Of a stretch of DNA of 64,000 nt, positions 48,723 to 60,346 are shown in pieces. The position numbers and the translations under genes are program-made. The notes under the pieces are model-generated. The model was not told the origin of the DNA. It made no database searches and saw nothing but the letters and a program-made list of their open reading frames with translations. Source of the DNA: Metallyticus violacea (lineage: Eukaryota; Arthropoda; Insecta; Mantodea; Metallyticidae); contig CM060842.1 in NCBI GenBank assembly GCA_030762175.1, forward strand, positions 47,821,001 to 47,885,000. Reading direction: 5' to 3'. The first letter of the stretch is position 1. Each line of letters starts with the position of its first letter.

Positions 48723-49472
48723 AAAGAAAGCAGTACCTTTAACAAAAGTGTAAATTTAAAAATAATTACAATTAAGTACCATTTAAGAATAATACGAGGG
48801 TATCAAGCACTTCTTCGAGCAGTTTGTCTAAGGGAGCAAATAAGGAAAGGGTGGGGTATGGGTTGGGCATCAAAAATAAGGAAAGGTTTAGACAAAATTG
48901 AATTGCGGCGCGCAATAGCTCGAAGTTATTAACAGACGTTCGTGGAATATAGATAAGCAAAATACTGAGACTCAATTCGCAGAAAAAGACCCACTTAACC
49001 TGCAGGCTCAAATAGATCAAGTGTGGGGGCGGGGGGGAGATTATCTAGATGTCTGTAGAAGAGAAGAAAATTGTGGTTTTGCATGGTTTAGATTCGGAAA
49101 AGGAAATAAAATAATCCTTTTGGGGAAAGATTTTGTCTGTTGTATGGAGAAAGCGATACCTGGAGGCAAATTCTGGCAGAATGCAGGGAAGCTGAGATTT
49201 TAAGAAATGGGCATTGACCACTACAATCCCAGGAGAAGTTTGAACGTTTGCCTGGAAGTGTTGGTACATGGGCGATACATACACAAATCGGGAACATTTC
49301 TAGCGAAGACCCAACAAAATGTTAATAGCTATAGAGGGGAAGTGTGGAGGGGGGAAGAGTAAAGGTAAGGGGGCTCTGAGGTCAGGATTCTAAGCATTTT
49401 TGTATATATGTATATGAAATTATTGATAGAAGATGTAGAATGTAAGTTTATCGATGATGCATGTAGGTTTGT
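48723..49472. other. unassigned sequence
   Basis: Somewhat GC-richer than its surroundings, with a G-rich run at about 49024-49038 (GGGGGCGGGGGGGAG). Frames of 60-82 codons on both strands at 48772-49297 show no recognised domain. Confidence 0.4.
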
Positions 49473-49499
49473 TTGTATGTATGTATGTATGTATGTATG

Positions 49500-49535
<36 letters not shown>
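49473..49535. repeat. compound (TATG)n(TA)n microsatellite
   Basis: About eight TATG units continue directly into about 15 TA units. Confidence 0.95.
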
Positions 49536-49537
<2 letters not shown>

Positions 49538-49975
49538 AAGTTAATCATAGCAACTGTGTTATCTTTTTTCTTTATTATAAATTTTTATTGTTAAAAAGAC
49601 GGTATTAGCATGTACAGCCGTAAGGTCTATACGACAGTTATACCTACATTAGTGTACTTGTAAACCTGCCACAATAAAAGTTCATTACTACTATAACAGT
49701 GGCCCTATATACAAAAGCAGCATAGTGCCCGAACTCCCGCTTTCACATGTGTCAGGTTTCTCTTACTGGCCGTACGAACAAAAATACAATTTAGGGTTGT
49801 TTCTAATATTTTGTTAAAGACCCTAGTAACAGTTAATAGAGTGCACTTCAGACAAAAGTATAATTATTTGTCCTACATCCTCCAAGGAATACGTGTTGTG
49901 TCTCAGAAAATATCCCTCGTTTGTTTTCCCTGATCCCTAGATACTTAGGTCATCCCTGTAGGCAAAACTTTGTTT
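49536..49975. other. unassigned sequence
   Basis: Nothing recognised. Confidence 0.4.
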
Positions 49976-50308
49976 TATACTTCACATTTTTTTTTTTTAA
50001 TGATTTATTTATGGACGCTCTTTAACAGTTCAGGTCATCAGCGTCTCATTCAACTCAGAGCGTGAAACGGCCGACAAATTTTGCTCAGAGGCCTCTCTTT
50101 CAGGCTTGGGGTTCTTTTTCGTGCCGTAAATGTACGACACGGGACCCACGGCTTTACTTCCCTTCAGAAGGAAGCCATACTTAGGATTTTTACGCCCCGA
50201 AAAAATCCATCGGTCCTGGCCGGGTTCGAACCCGCGACCTTGGGTTTAGGAGGCAAGTATGTTTACCACTACACCACCACGACCGACTACATATATATAT
50301 ACTTCACA
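49976..50308 (-). repeat. SINE-B copy with perfect target-site duplication
   Basis: Near-consensus, complete minus-strand copy with a T-run tail at the left and the head at the right (CCGGGTTCGAACCCGCGACC). It is flanked by TATACTTCACA at 49976-49986 and 50298-50308. Best reference copy of the family in the window; probably young. Confidence 0.96.
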
Positions 50309-51267
50309 GAGTACTGAAGTCAAGGATGTGTGGAGTCACTGGAATTTAAGGATAAGGTTAATCGCTTGTGCAAACGCATTTAACTTCAGGAAGGGAAGAG
50401 AGGGAATTTGCTAGCTTCGTTTAACTGAGCTAATTGCATTCCGTAGACAGATTCTCATAGTCAGCTGGAACGCATGGCTTGTGTGTTTTTATATTTCATA
50501 CTCCAAAATATCAACAATGTTTTTGTAAAAGTATCGTATTCAAACTGCATATTAGAAGCACTAAGAATATCCATAATTTTAAAATTTAAAAGCAATATAT
50601 GCTTAGCAAAGCTTTCGAATTTTTTGAAATTTTCTCCAAAAACATTTGCGTTGTTTTCTTGCGTTAACTACAAAATATAATAGTGAAAACGTATATATTC
50701 ACACATTTTAGAATTTGGTTTTAAACTTTGCAAATATATTTTCTTCGGGTGTAGATTATTTATAAATGGCTAGTAAATAAAGTTAGATCTTTTGCGAAAG
50801 TATACGTGAATTCCTTTTTGATTAAAATAATTGAGGTTAAGGGTCCATCTACCCTAGAACCGCGGCTCCCAAACGATCTTTGACCGTGTTCCTCCTTCAA
50901 AGATCTCTCGCTTTCGTATTGGTTTACAAAATTTAAAGATATAAACAAAAAATAACCAATGCGTATATTCTGCATCTGGCTTTTTAATGTACTATATAGT
51001 AATAATAAAAATAACGTATATATTACATTTTAAAAATATATGTCAGGATGTTAATATAAAAACACAAAAGTTCCAAGCTGTGTGGAAAAATTAAAAAACA
51101 AAGTGAGAAAAGATACTAATTAAGATTCTACAAGGTTATTTTTTTGTGGAAGTGAAGTTTAGACTTTAAGAAGAAGAAGATTCAAGCAGCAGAAATGCGC
51201 TTTTTTAACATCTGTCAAAGGTTTCACAAAAGAATATTATATAAGAAAAGAATTAGAAGTTAGTGTT
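50309..51267. other. unassigned AT-rich sequence
   Basis: Nothing recognised. Confidence 0.4.
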
Positions 51268-51612
51268 TAATGCCCGTTTTAACTACTGAGGAAATAATAC
51301 ATTTCCTATTCATAAACCAATTAGTCTTACCACAATAGGTATTATGTTCACAAGTGAAGGTAAACAAACCATTTAAGTGGTTAAAAAATTAGTCAATTAT
51401 CACAGGGGGTGGACACTGATAAAGGATAAATGAGATGAAATTTTATAATGAAAAATTCTTTTTTTTTTTTTTTTAAGGAAGGAAGCATTCTAGGCCTAAG
51501 TTCCAGTTTAACCTGGAAAAACCCTCAGGGAGGGCGGTTCCTGGTGAGAATCGAACCCCAGAACGCCCAATCACGAGTACGCGCCTCAACAACCTCAGCC
51601 ATTCGTGGCTGT
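51268..51612 (-). repeat. SINE-A copy interrupted by about 110 bp of other DNA
   Basis: The 3' block (GTTTAATGCCCGTTTTAACT, ACTGAGG) breaks at about 51291 and resumes at about 51402 with CACAGGGGGTGGACACTGAT. The remaining body and head (AACCTGGAAAAACCC, GAGAATCGAACCCCAG, CAGCCATTCGTGGC) follow. The AT-rich insert has no recognised identity. The body is also shortened. Confidence 0.85.
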
Positions 51613-51616
51613 AGAA

Positions 51617-51916
51617 TTAAATTGCAACCAATATTTCAACAATTAAGGAATTATAGGCAAGAATGGGTAAAATACCTAAAAAGATTGACAGAAAACAGAA
51701 CACCAAAAAATATGTTGACATTTAACCCGAAAGGAAGGTCATTTGGAAGACCAAAGAAAAGATGAATGGAAACAAAGATTGGAACAGGCAGGACGTACTC
51801 CGGAAGAAAGTATATAAGACGTTAACCTTTTAACATTAGAAACAACCTCCTTTTACTAGGTGATCAAATTTGTACACTTTATTCCGCTCTTGATCAATCT
51901 TTATCGAAAGCAACTC

Positions 51917-51980
<64 letters not shown>

Positions 51981-51985
51981 TAATG
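51617..51985 (+). mobile_element. LINE 3' end with (AAT)n
   Basis: A frame at 51625-51765 reads YRQEWVKYLKRLTENRTP, then GRSFGRPKKR. This is the C-terminal tail of many insect non-LTR polymerases (W..HL.RM...R.PK...GRR..GRP.KRW). Stops follow, then untranslated sequence and (AAT)n at 51917-51985. Severely 5'-truncated. The (AAT)n is followed by the same hairpin that ends the array elements. Confidence 0.75.
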
Positions 51986-51993
51986 TTTTATAC

Positions 51994-52020
51994 CTTTTGT
52001 TACAGCTAGCAAGAGTTATG
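51994..52020. repeat. hairpin after (AAT)n, shared with the array elements
   Basis: CTTTTGTTA, loop CAGC, TAGCAAGAG, then TTATGA. It matches in position and sequence the ends at 40665-40697 and 47704-47737. Confidence 0.7.
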
Positions 52021-52302
52021 AAGCTTTCGGCGTACAATAATCTAAATATTCTTTATTTTTCATAGAATTCCTGCTGTATTCATTACTTTTGTTACCAAAC
52101 TTCCTGACACCCCAGTAGTATTACAATAAATGATATAAACTATCCCACAACTATTAACTATTGAGTTACATTGTATATAAAGTCACCAGAGTGACTACGC
52201 AGAGTTAATGTGGTGTCGTTTCCTTAGATGTCGAGGTAGTAATTCTTGGAAAAATTAAAATAATTAAAAAGTGTATTGAGTGTTTTACTTACGAGGACTA
52301 GT

Positions 52303-52470
52303 CTTCTTCTTCTTCTTCTTCTTCTTCTTCTTCTTCTTCTTCTTCTTCTTCTCCTCCTCCTTCTCCTCCTCCTTCTCCTCCTCCTCCTCCTCCTCCTTCT
52401 TCTCCCCCTTCTCCTCCTCCTCCTCCTCCTCCTCCTCCTCCTTCTTCTTCTTCTTCTTCTTCTTCTTCTT
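52303..52470. repeat. 168-bp (CTT/CTC)n polypyrimidine tract
   Basis: Pure CTT at both ends with CTC-rich interior blocks. It forms a complete purine/pyrimidine strand split of the kind that can adopt triplex structure. Open frames of poly-Arg, poly-Leu, poly-Phe or poly-Glu/Lys across it are artefacts. Confidence 0.97.
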
Positions 52471-52479
52471 TTCACAAGG

Positions 52480-52985
52480 CTTGGTCCAGATTGCTATAGT
52501 CTTTTTCGAAGTATTCTCCTTTGAGTTGAATGCACTTTTCCCAATGCGTCTGCCAGTCCTGGAACACGTGCCCGAAGTCATCTTTTGAAATCTTTTTCAA
52601 AATCGCCTCATCCTTTTTCACGACGGCCTCGGAAGTACCAAAACACTTCCCCTTGGCTCCTTTTTCAGACAGGAAAGAGATGAAAGTTAAAAGAGGTTAA
52701 GTCTAGGAATATTCGGTGTTCACGAACAATGATGCCAGCTGTGTTAACCATGGTTTTTTTTCTTTTACTACTGATGCTGCAGCACCTGGACCGCCTTGCT
52801 ATGTTGCTGAAACACGTCCCCTTAAATTCTTTGAACAATCCAAGTGCTGTGGAATGTGGCAGAACGTCATCGTCACATCCTGCTGCAACAATCTGTAAGC
52901 TTCCATGTCGGATTCCTGCAAACGAAACAAAACTTCAACGCAGCATATTGCTCTTCACGAATCAACTTTACTTTGCATGTAGGCG
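52480..52985 (-). pseudogene. mariner-family transposase relic, internally deleted
   Basis: Minus strand from about 52970: EEQYAALKFCF, SDMEAYRLLQQ and LFKEFKG, the N-terminal helix-turn-helix in three frames. The centre of the gene is absent. At about 52710 it resumes with IVREHRIFLDLTSFNFHLFP, where YSPDLAPCDF is expected. It ends with DFGHVFQDWQTHWEKCIQLK, then GEYFEKDYSNLDQAL and a stop at about 52490, just before the CTT tract. None of the three catalytic aspartates is clearly kept. Confidence 0.82.
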
Positions 52986-55299
52986 ACTGGCGAAATGACG
53001 TAGTTTGTTCGTCTCCTGTGTACAGACGCATGTGCAAGCGAACTTCTGTTTTTGCCTTTTTCATCATGCAACATTGTTTCAACAATATTTCTTTGCTGTG
53101 CGCGATAAAAAAAAATCTCAGTCTTTGTTGACGTTCCCTTGTATTAATAAAAAAGTCTCTTCACTCAATTCCAAAAGTGTAAGATGACACTTTATACGGA
53201 ACGGATCACACTAATAGAAACTTAGCGAATAACTCTTACAGCATCAGTGCATCACAAATTGCAATGCACGGAGACAAAGCTTAGAATTTTATTTCCTTTG
53301 AAACTGCATCTTGATCTAGGTAATGTTAATGATGACCATGCTCTTTTTCTTGTCAGTCAGCTAACAATATAAACAATGCATTCTCAGAAACCAACACAGT
53401 AGGTCAATTTGCAAGGGTTGACTGATATCCCAAACAATTGGCGAGCATCCCAAGAGGACTACTATCAGAATATTTCTTTTTCATTGTGAATTAGCAGTTC
53501 CGAAATTATTAAAAATAAATCAAGCAAAGGACGACATAAAGTGGATAATAAAGAGAAAAATTATATATTCTCCTCTGATAATGCAACACCCCCCCCCCTT
53601 CCAGCGTCAGAGAATCATGAAAGCAGGCATCCTTTGGTCTATGCGCCAGATATGTTGCGCGGTAGCATAATGTCCACGCTTTCCTATCCTCACAGATGGG
53701 GAAACTTCTCCGCTCATAGTCGTATTTATCATCTGCTATGTCTTTAGTCTGAGCCACGCTATCCCTGTCTAGTGAGTTTGGCCCCTGTTTTGATGTAGGG
53801 ATCCATTCTGCATATCCAGAACAAATTGTGCTTTCTGCATGCTACAAATCTCATCACGGCAACTTCCACGGATGATATTTCGTATAAGGCTTCCTTACTA
53901 CTATAGCTCGATGAACTCTGACGGTGAAAGCTTACGATTTCACTCAAAATACTCTATTTACATTCTGATGCCCTGCATTTATCGTGGCAAGAACGCAATA
54001 AACTCTACAATTTCAAATTTGATCACATAGTAACCAGTGTTTCTATGTTAAAATGTTCAAGAATCGTAGCATATAACTCCTGCATGCTAAATTATCTTAT
54101 CTACAAGTAAACATTTAAACATACTTTATTTTACACTAATAGATGTTAATGAATCACGTTCATCTTTCAACTAAAATAGAATCGTGGCCAAAACTCCTAG
54201 GAAGATTGAAGCTGATGGGTTTGAGATACCTCTAAGGAATTTTGAAAGCTCTAACCGCATTTACACTAGAGATCCGGCCCTAAAGCAGAAGTCGGGCTGG
54301 CGCCTAAGGGAAGAGGATGCTTTTCGGATGTGAGTCTTCATCCGTTTTCTTGGCTCTTCTTTTCTGCTTCCTTTCACCCCTTCTGGCGCCTACGGCATTC
54401 CGAACGAGAAGTTTGCGTAGTGAACTAGACTTTCTCAGAGACACAGCGAACATTCTGCGGCAAATTAAGCTGCTGCATTCGTCACTGTGCCCCACCTTTG
54501 AATTTAAAATGTGTTCTCCCAAAGCAAATAAATGTTGTTTATTGTTTTATATTTTCTGCATATTTATTTGCTTTTTGGTATTAATGTCCTTTAAATATGT
54601 TTCATATAGCCTGAATTCAACTCTCATTCGTAAATTTCAATGCCTCTTTCCCATGTCTACCATCCATTGTTTATACATATTACATAAAAATCTCGTTACA
54701 GACGAATTTGGGGCTTTAATTAATTGTTCTTAATGCTATTTGTTAGGATGCTACTTGTTCTCCTGTAAACGTCTGGTGGTCAAACTTTAAATGCACAATA
54801 CATTCATTATTTAGATGCAGCTATTAGTAAAATATTATTTTATTTTATTTTATTCTTATGAAATAGATGAAGTGGTAATTTAAACTAAATTACTTAATTA
54901 ATATTTTGGCGAACGTTTTCCTTTTATTAAATATACAAGTAACGTTTTACAGAGATAGAAAAAGAATTATTCTATAATTAGTAAATGGAAACTTTCGTTC
55001 CCGCAAACTGCGATGCCAGTGATTAATGTCTTTACTCTTATTTTATGAGAGATATTATTTATTGTGCAACTAATACTGGTCTATATACCACTATTTTTTC
55101 TTGAAAACCATTTTATTTAATTGAAATTTTATCCTTTATTCCCTTTTTTGAAAGTAATCAAAGAGCATGTTGATCTCAATCTTCTGTAATTTTATGTACT
55201 TACGTATTTATATATATATAATTTCTAATAATAAAATTATTATTTTAATTTTCCGCTGTTGAAATGTTTTCTATTTCATAACTTACACAAATAATATTC
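52986..55299. other. unassigned sequence with a few unidentified frames
   Basis: A minus-strand stretch at 53509-53950 is open in two overlapping frames (82 and 62 codons) with a balanced residue mix, and could be a broken coding relic. A plus-strand frame at 54317-54733 (138 codons) begins with a hydrophobic signal-like segment and has a second hydrophobic stretch. I recognise neither, and neither has clear splice sites or a neighbour that supports it. Confidence 0.4.
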
Positions 55300-56560
55300 T
55301 TCATACTAGTATGGTTGGCCTATTATTTATTAGTTCATTTATTAACCACTGCTTTAATCTTTTTATTCTTTAAACATCGTGAAGTTAATGTCTTCTGTTG
55401 TAAATGGATTATTGTACATTTTAGACATGATACAATTTTCCTACTCTATTCAACTTTTTATTATTTATTCCATACCTTCTTTATTAATAATACTTTTTTG
55501 TAAATGTTTAGCTTTATTTACATGTTTAATTTTTTATAATTGCTTCAATGTTTAAGAATGACTGTAATAGTTGTGTAGCAATATACAAGCTTATATTGAC
55601 ACCGAAGTTTAGGCTGTAACAGAAGAGACTTCCAAATGATGTAGAGAAAACAGCCGAACAGCAGTGAAATACACGATAAGACGTTGAAATTGCAAATAAA
55701 GCAAGTATAACTATGAAAATAACCAGAACAATGAAACTGAAAAAATAGTTTAAAAATGTATCCAAGATTGTTGTCAAACAGACAGCAGAATATTGCTGTG
55801 AATATAAAAAACAACACCCAAAATTAAAAAGAAAAGAACCAAAATATGAATAAAATATGAACAAGTAAATGTCAAGGAATAATTGAAGCCCCATAATCAG
55901 TTGAATCAAGGTGTTTTGAAGGCATTAAAATCAAATAAAGCATAAGACATTTCAACGTGATAAATTTTCTGAATTTTAGAAGTATTATGAATATTAAAGG
56001 TATAAAATAGGGATAAAAATAAAATACATTTCAAAACAAAAGCCTGTGGACGATACTCCATTTACGACATAAGACAGTAACTTCACGATGTTTAAAGAAT
56101 GAAAATATTAAAGGAATAGATAACATTACTGTCACAGTCTAAACTGTGTCAACATAAGCTTGTATATTGCTAACAATAGCGATTGTAATAGTAGTATATT
56201 GCTATACGACTATTACAGTCATTCTTAACTGTTGAAGCAGTTATAAAAAGTAAACGTGTAAATAAAGATAAATATTGAGAAACGATTATTAATAATAAAG
56301 AAGGTAAGGAATAAGTAATAAAAAGTTGAATAGAGTGGGAAAATTGTGTCATGTCTAAATTCCCTTCCACTCTTAACAGGCAAGTAACACCAGCGAAATA
56401 AGAGTGCAATATAAGTAGCTATATAAATTACAAAGATAACAGAGAAAGTAAAGATATATACTGCATGTAAATATGATATATTTACAATAAAGTTAGAGAA
56501 TTTGCGAAGTGTTAGAAATCCACTCTTTCTTGAACATTTTTTCTAAAAGTACAAGCGGAA
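55300..56560. repeat. inverted, permuted copies of a LINE 3'-end-like repeat
   Basis: Two blocks occur on both strands. Block X (CTTTAAACATCGTGAAGTTA) is at about 55345-55410 (+) and 56060-56110 (-). Block Y (TTAGACATGA.ACAATTTTCC, AAGAATGACTGTAATAG, GCAATATACAAGCTTAT) is at about 55411-55620 (+) and 56120-56360 (-). On the plus strand the left side reads X-Y; on the minus strand the right side reads Y-X. 56380-56560 (AAGATATATACTGCATGTAA) resembles the untranslated end of the LINE at 30000-30180, so the repeat probably belongs to that LINE family's 3' region. Confidence 0.68.
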
Positions 56561-58792
56561 AAAAGGAGATATATGTAAGGACACAAATTGCAAAAACTTT
56601 AACTAAATCTATACTGCGTTAGGCAAGTGATGCATTCTGTGCAAGTTGCTCTTCAACTGTGTTATACAATATATTTGTTCATGTTTCTTTTCCGAAAAAT
56701 ATATTGCTAAAGTAGGCACACAATTCCACTATATTTCGGATACCTTAATATTCTTCTGAGGTGTACAGATCAGCTGTCTACTTTTGTTGTTCGCTTCGTT
56801 TATACAGAGCCTTCGCGCGTGAACTTGGCCGAAAGCCGGTACAAAGCACCTACTTGTCGTGAGTGTGCCCACTCCTGATGGAATTTGACCAGCAGCGTAC
56901 ATGCGATTCTGACTTTCTTTAAAATTACATTATCGTGACATCAAAGTACAATTAAAGTCACATTAGGCATGTCTAGTTATAAATGTAACATGTAACATAT
57001 AGTAATTTTCTCTCTCAACGAGGTTTATATGCTCCAAATCTATTCTGCAAGCAACATGGCTATTTTGTTTCGTGTGCAAGCCATAGGAAAGTTTCAGGAC
57101 TATGTACTAATCCTTCTCCAATTTGGTCTACTTTCGTCGTTCTTTCTGTCATTTCTTATCCAGAATATATCCAGCTTGTCTAAATGTATAACCACACAGC
57201 TTCTCTAGAGAGAGGATGTATACTAGGAAACGTTATTCAAATTATTTTAACTTGTTATTTTCTAATAAATATGTATCTCACATAACAATTAGTCTTGTAA
57301 TGTATAGCTCTGTGGTGACATTTTGAAATTAATAAGAGCACAACTTAGAACACTTAGAAGCACTAATAAGAAAATTTCGAACTCTTTTAAGTACTTTTAA
57401 ACACAAAAAAACAGCCTTTCCTTGTGAAGTTCGAGCTGTCACTAGCACAAAGGCGAAGACTCTACTGTATATAACGACTGGTTTACGAGCATTTACGAGT
57501 AGTACTCTTGGTGGTATTTTCATTTTTTTTTTTCTTATTTAAAGGATACATATTGATGTTTATATATACCTTAATATATTGAAATTAACATGTCACCGTT
57601 TTTGAGAACAAAACAATAAATAAACGCATTTCAGCATCTGCCAATCCTATCTATTTATACGCGTAAGAGAGAATGCTAACAAGTCTCTCTAACAGATGAA
57701 ATGACGAAGAGAAATGCCAGCCGATGCACACTACTTCAACGAGAGAAAGACCTTGCAATATTTATGAGTCCAGATGGATTAACGCTGATGAAAATGTTTG
57801 TCGAAAAGTATTGCTATTTCAACAGCAGCCCTTGAATAAGTGAAAACAGTAGGGACAAGAGAGAGAGAGAGATCTTTCTTTGTATCACTTTATATAGAGT
57901 TAAGCTTCAATGTAAGTTTAATGGTTCTCGATTAATTGCACCCGACGTTTCTCAACAAGGGCCTTCATTGGAAAAGAGCTCTATCTCCACTTGACTTTTA
58001 TTGCGAGTCTGTTCTGGAGATTGTAAAAGAGAAATAATAAGTTAATTCTTCAGTTAGTTTATAACACAACATAACCTTACCACATAGATTTGCACTGCTT
58101 GATCGTAAATAATACCATTTTGGACATACAGTTGATACTTTTAAGGTGATTTAATAATCATAACAAAACATACATTAAAAAAAAAAAAATTCGCCGAGCC
58201 TCATGACTGAAGACAGATATACTGCAGTACAATGAAAAATTGAATCAAATTAAAAGTTGAAGAATATAATGCAGCTGTGAAGAACTTAAAATGATATAAT
58301 GAGAATTTAACTTCAGTTTAAAGCTGTAGCTGAATCATCTAGGGGCTTTACGAACAAATGCATATTTTGATGTCTGATAAGCTAATTGTAATACAATTTT
58401 CATGAAATGAACTGCTGAAATCCAGTTTAAATTTTAGATCCAACATTAGCCACTTTGATAAATTCTCTTTCTCTGAAGTGAAAATAAGAAAACAACATAA
58501 AATTGTTTGGAAAAAGTAATGTATTTCTCAGGGTTGTGCTCCAAAACAACGAATATAGAAAACAAAACATTCATATTTACAAGTAGAGTCCTTATGTTTG
58601 TTTTGTGCACGCCAATAGTGTTATCTCACAGTCAACACTCTCAAGTCAAAGTAGTACAGTTGACTTCTCGCTCAATCTCGTACTATACGTATATCAGCAA
58701 TACCGGCGTATTCCAAATATAACTGAACGAAATTGAGAGTTCTTAATGAGTATTAAAGCAATTGAAATACTTTTTTTTTTTTGTTATGGCAA
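56561..58792. other. unassigned AT-rich sequence
   Basis: No gene or known repeat recognised over 2.2 kb. Confidence 0.45.
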
Positions 58793-58843
58793 TCTTTTCT
58801 TTCTTTCTTTTCTTTCTTTCTTCTTTCTTTTTTCTTTCCTTTT
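58793..58843. repeat. imperfect (TTTC)n tract
   Basis: TTTC and TTC units with interruptions. Confidence 0.85.
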
Positions 58844-59209
58844 CATTTTTGTTATTTTTTCTTTGAGAAATTTAGTCAAAGTTAAAAATATTACATTAAG
58901 CATTGATAGTATGTAAGCTATCAGCTATATCTATAACGTTATAATTTTTAAATGTTAAAAGTGTATATTAAACATTTATAGAATATGTGCTATCAGCCAT
59001 TAGGTGTACTTATAATATCGGCTATTTTGAAGTGTTTATCATCAATCTTTTCGAGATTGCGGCGTTCAAAAATGTTAATTTTACCAAATTTCTCTGTTTT
59101 CGCATTAAAATAAGAAAAATAGCGAACTTAAAGAAAAACGGCCCTCACATAAAAATACAATTTCAAATCATAATTTTTCCAGGGCAATATTATTTTGTAA
59201 AGTTACTTG
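58844..59209. other. unassigned AT-rich sequence
   Basis: Nothing recognised up to the next SINE. Confidence 0.4.
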
Positions 59210-59467
59210 CGTTTATTTACGGACGCTCATCTCAGATCATCAGCGTTCCATTCAATAAATTTTTCTCAGAGGTCTCTTCTTTCAGACTTGCGGTTCCTTT
59301 ACGTGCTGTAAATCTACGACACAGGACCTATAGCTTTACTTCCCTTCCGAAGGAAGCTAATCTTAAGGTTTTTATGCTTGAAAAAATCCATCGACCCTGA
59401 CTGAATTAAACCCCCGATCTTGGGTCTACTAGATAAATATGGTTACCACTAAATTACCAGGACCGAC
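59210..59467 (-). repeat. SINE-B copy, diverged
   Basis: Minus strand: TTTATTTACGGACGCTCATC, TTTTTCTCAGAGGTCTC, AAATCTACGACACAGGACC, ATCCATCGACCCTGACTG and GGTTACCACTAAATTACCAG. Some 20 bp are lost near its 3' block. Confidence 0.9.
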
Positions 59468-59573
59468 AATAGGTACCCCCTGGGAGAGAGAGAGAATATG
59501 CATAATAAGAACATTAGCGGCCGGGTGCGAAATCCTCCTTCCTAAGTCAGAAGAAAAACACATAAATATACAC

Positions 59574-59706
59574 ATATACCGGATGTTAATGAACTACGCT
59601 TACATATACCGGCTGTTAATGAACTAAGCCTATATATACCGGATGTTAATGAACTACGCTTACATATACCGGCTAAACCGGTATATACCGGATGTTAATG
59701 AACTAC
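59574..59706. repeat. minisatellite, unit about 31 bp, four to five copies
   Basis: The unit is TATACCGGATGTTAATGAAC plus a variable TACGCTTACA or TAAGCCTATA tail. One copy is shortened to a TATACCGGCTAAACCGG palindrome. Confidence 0.92.
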
Positions 59707-60091
59707 TCCGCAATGTTTCGCAGATAGTAGAGGAATCAAAATACAAGCAATATGGTCCACGAAGAAACTGACGTGGTAATGTGATGATAATTAAGTTGAT
59801 TAAGACTTTGATAACCCAGTGTTAAAGTGAAATGAGGCAACATATGTATCTTCTAATGTCTTCAAAGTTGATTCGCGAGAGAACAAGGAAATCCCGACTT
59901 TCAACAGCTCATCATCAGTGTTTTCAAGATTTAGTATTACAAAAATCTTTAAAATCTCGGCCTAATCGTATGATAGTAAGGCAAATATCAATGGTTATCG
60001 TGTTATGTAACTTAATCTAGAGAGAGAGCTTCCTACCTGAGTGTATGGTCCAATAGATAAGGAACAGTCTGGTTTTGAAGGTCTTAAATTG
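59707..60091. other. unassigned sequence
   Basis: Nothing recognised. Confidence 0.4.
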
Positions 60092-60346
60092 AAGTTTAAC
60101 ACCCGTGTTCACTACTGGGGCATCATAGGCGGTGAAGATACTGAAGATACATGAAATGAAATGGTAATTGGGAAAGGATTCTTTTTAAAGAAGGAAACTT
60201 TCCAGGTCTAAGTGTAAGTTACCTCCCCGCCATTTGCCATTTATGAGGACTAAAGAAAATTTGGAGAAAAAATACCACAGTCAGCAAAAGTATTGGCCTT
60301 CAGCTCACGAGTCTGCACTTTAACAACCTCAGGCACCCGTAGCGGT
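60092..60346 (-). repeat. SINE-A copy, diverged
   Basis: Minus strand: GTTTAACACCCGTGTTCACT, CCCCGCCATTTGCC, CAGCTCACGAGTCTGCAC and CAGGCACCCGTAGCGGTT. The B-box region is lost (CAAAAGTATTGGCC), so transcription from this copy is unlikely. Confidence 0.88.

Noticed and set aside
52224..52588. Long open frames of poly-Arg, poly-Leu, poly-Phe and Lys/Glu-rich peptides
   Set aside because: They are six-frame readings of the (CTT/CTC)n microsatellite and do not look like genes.
54317..54733. 138-codon frame with a signal-like start, as a secreted or membrane protein
   Set aside because: Hydrophobic residues come from T-rich DNA. No family resemblance, splice sites or neighbouring exons. Listed only as an unidentified frame.
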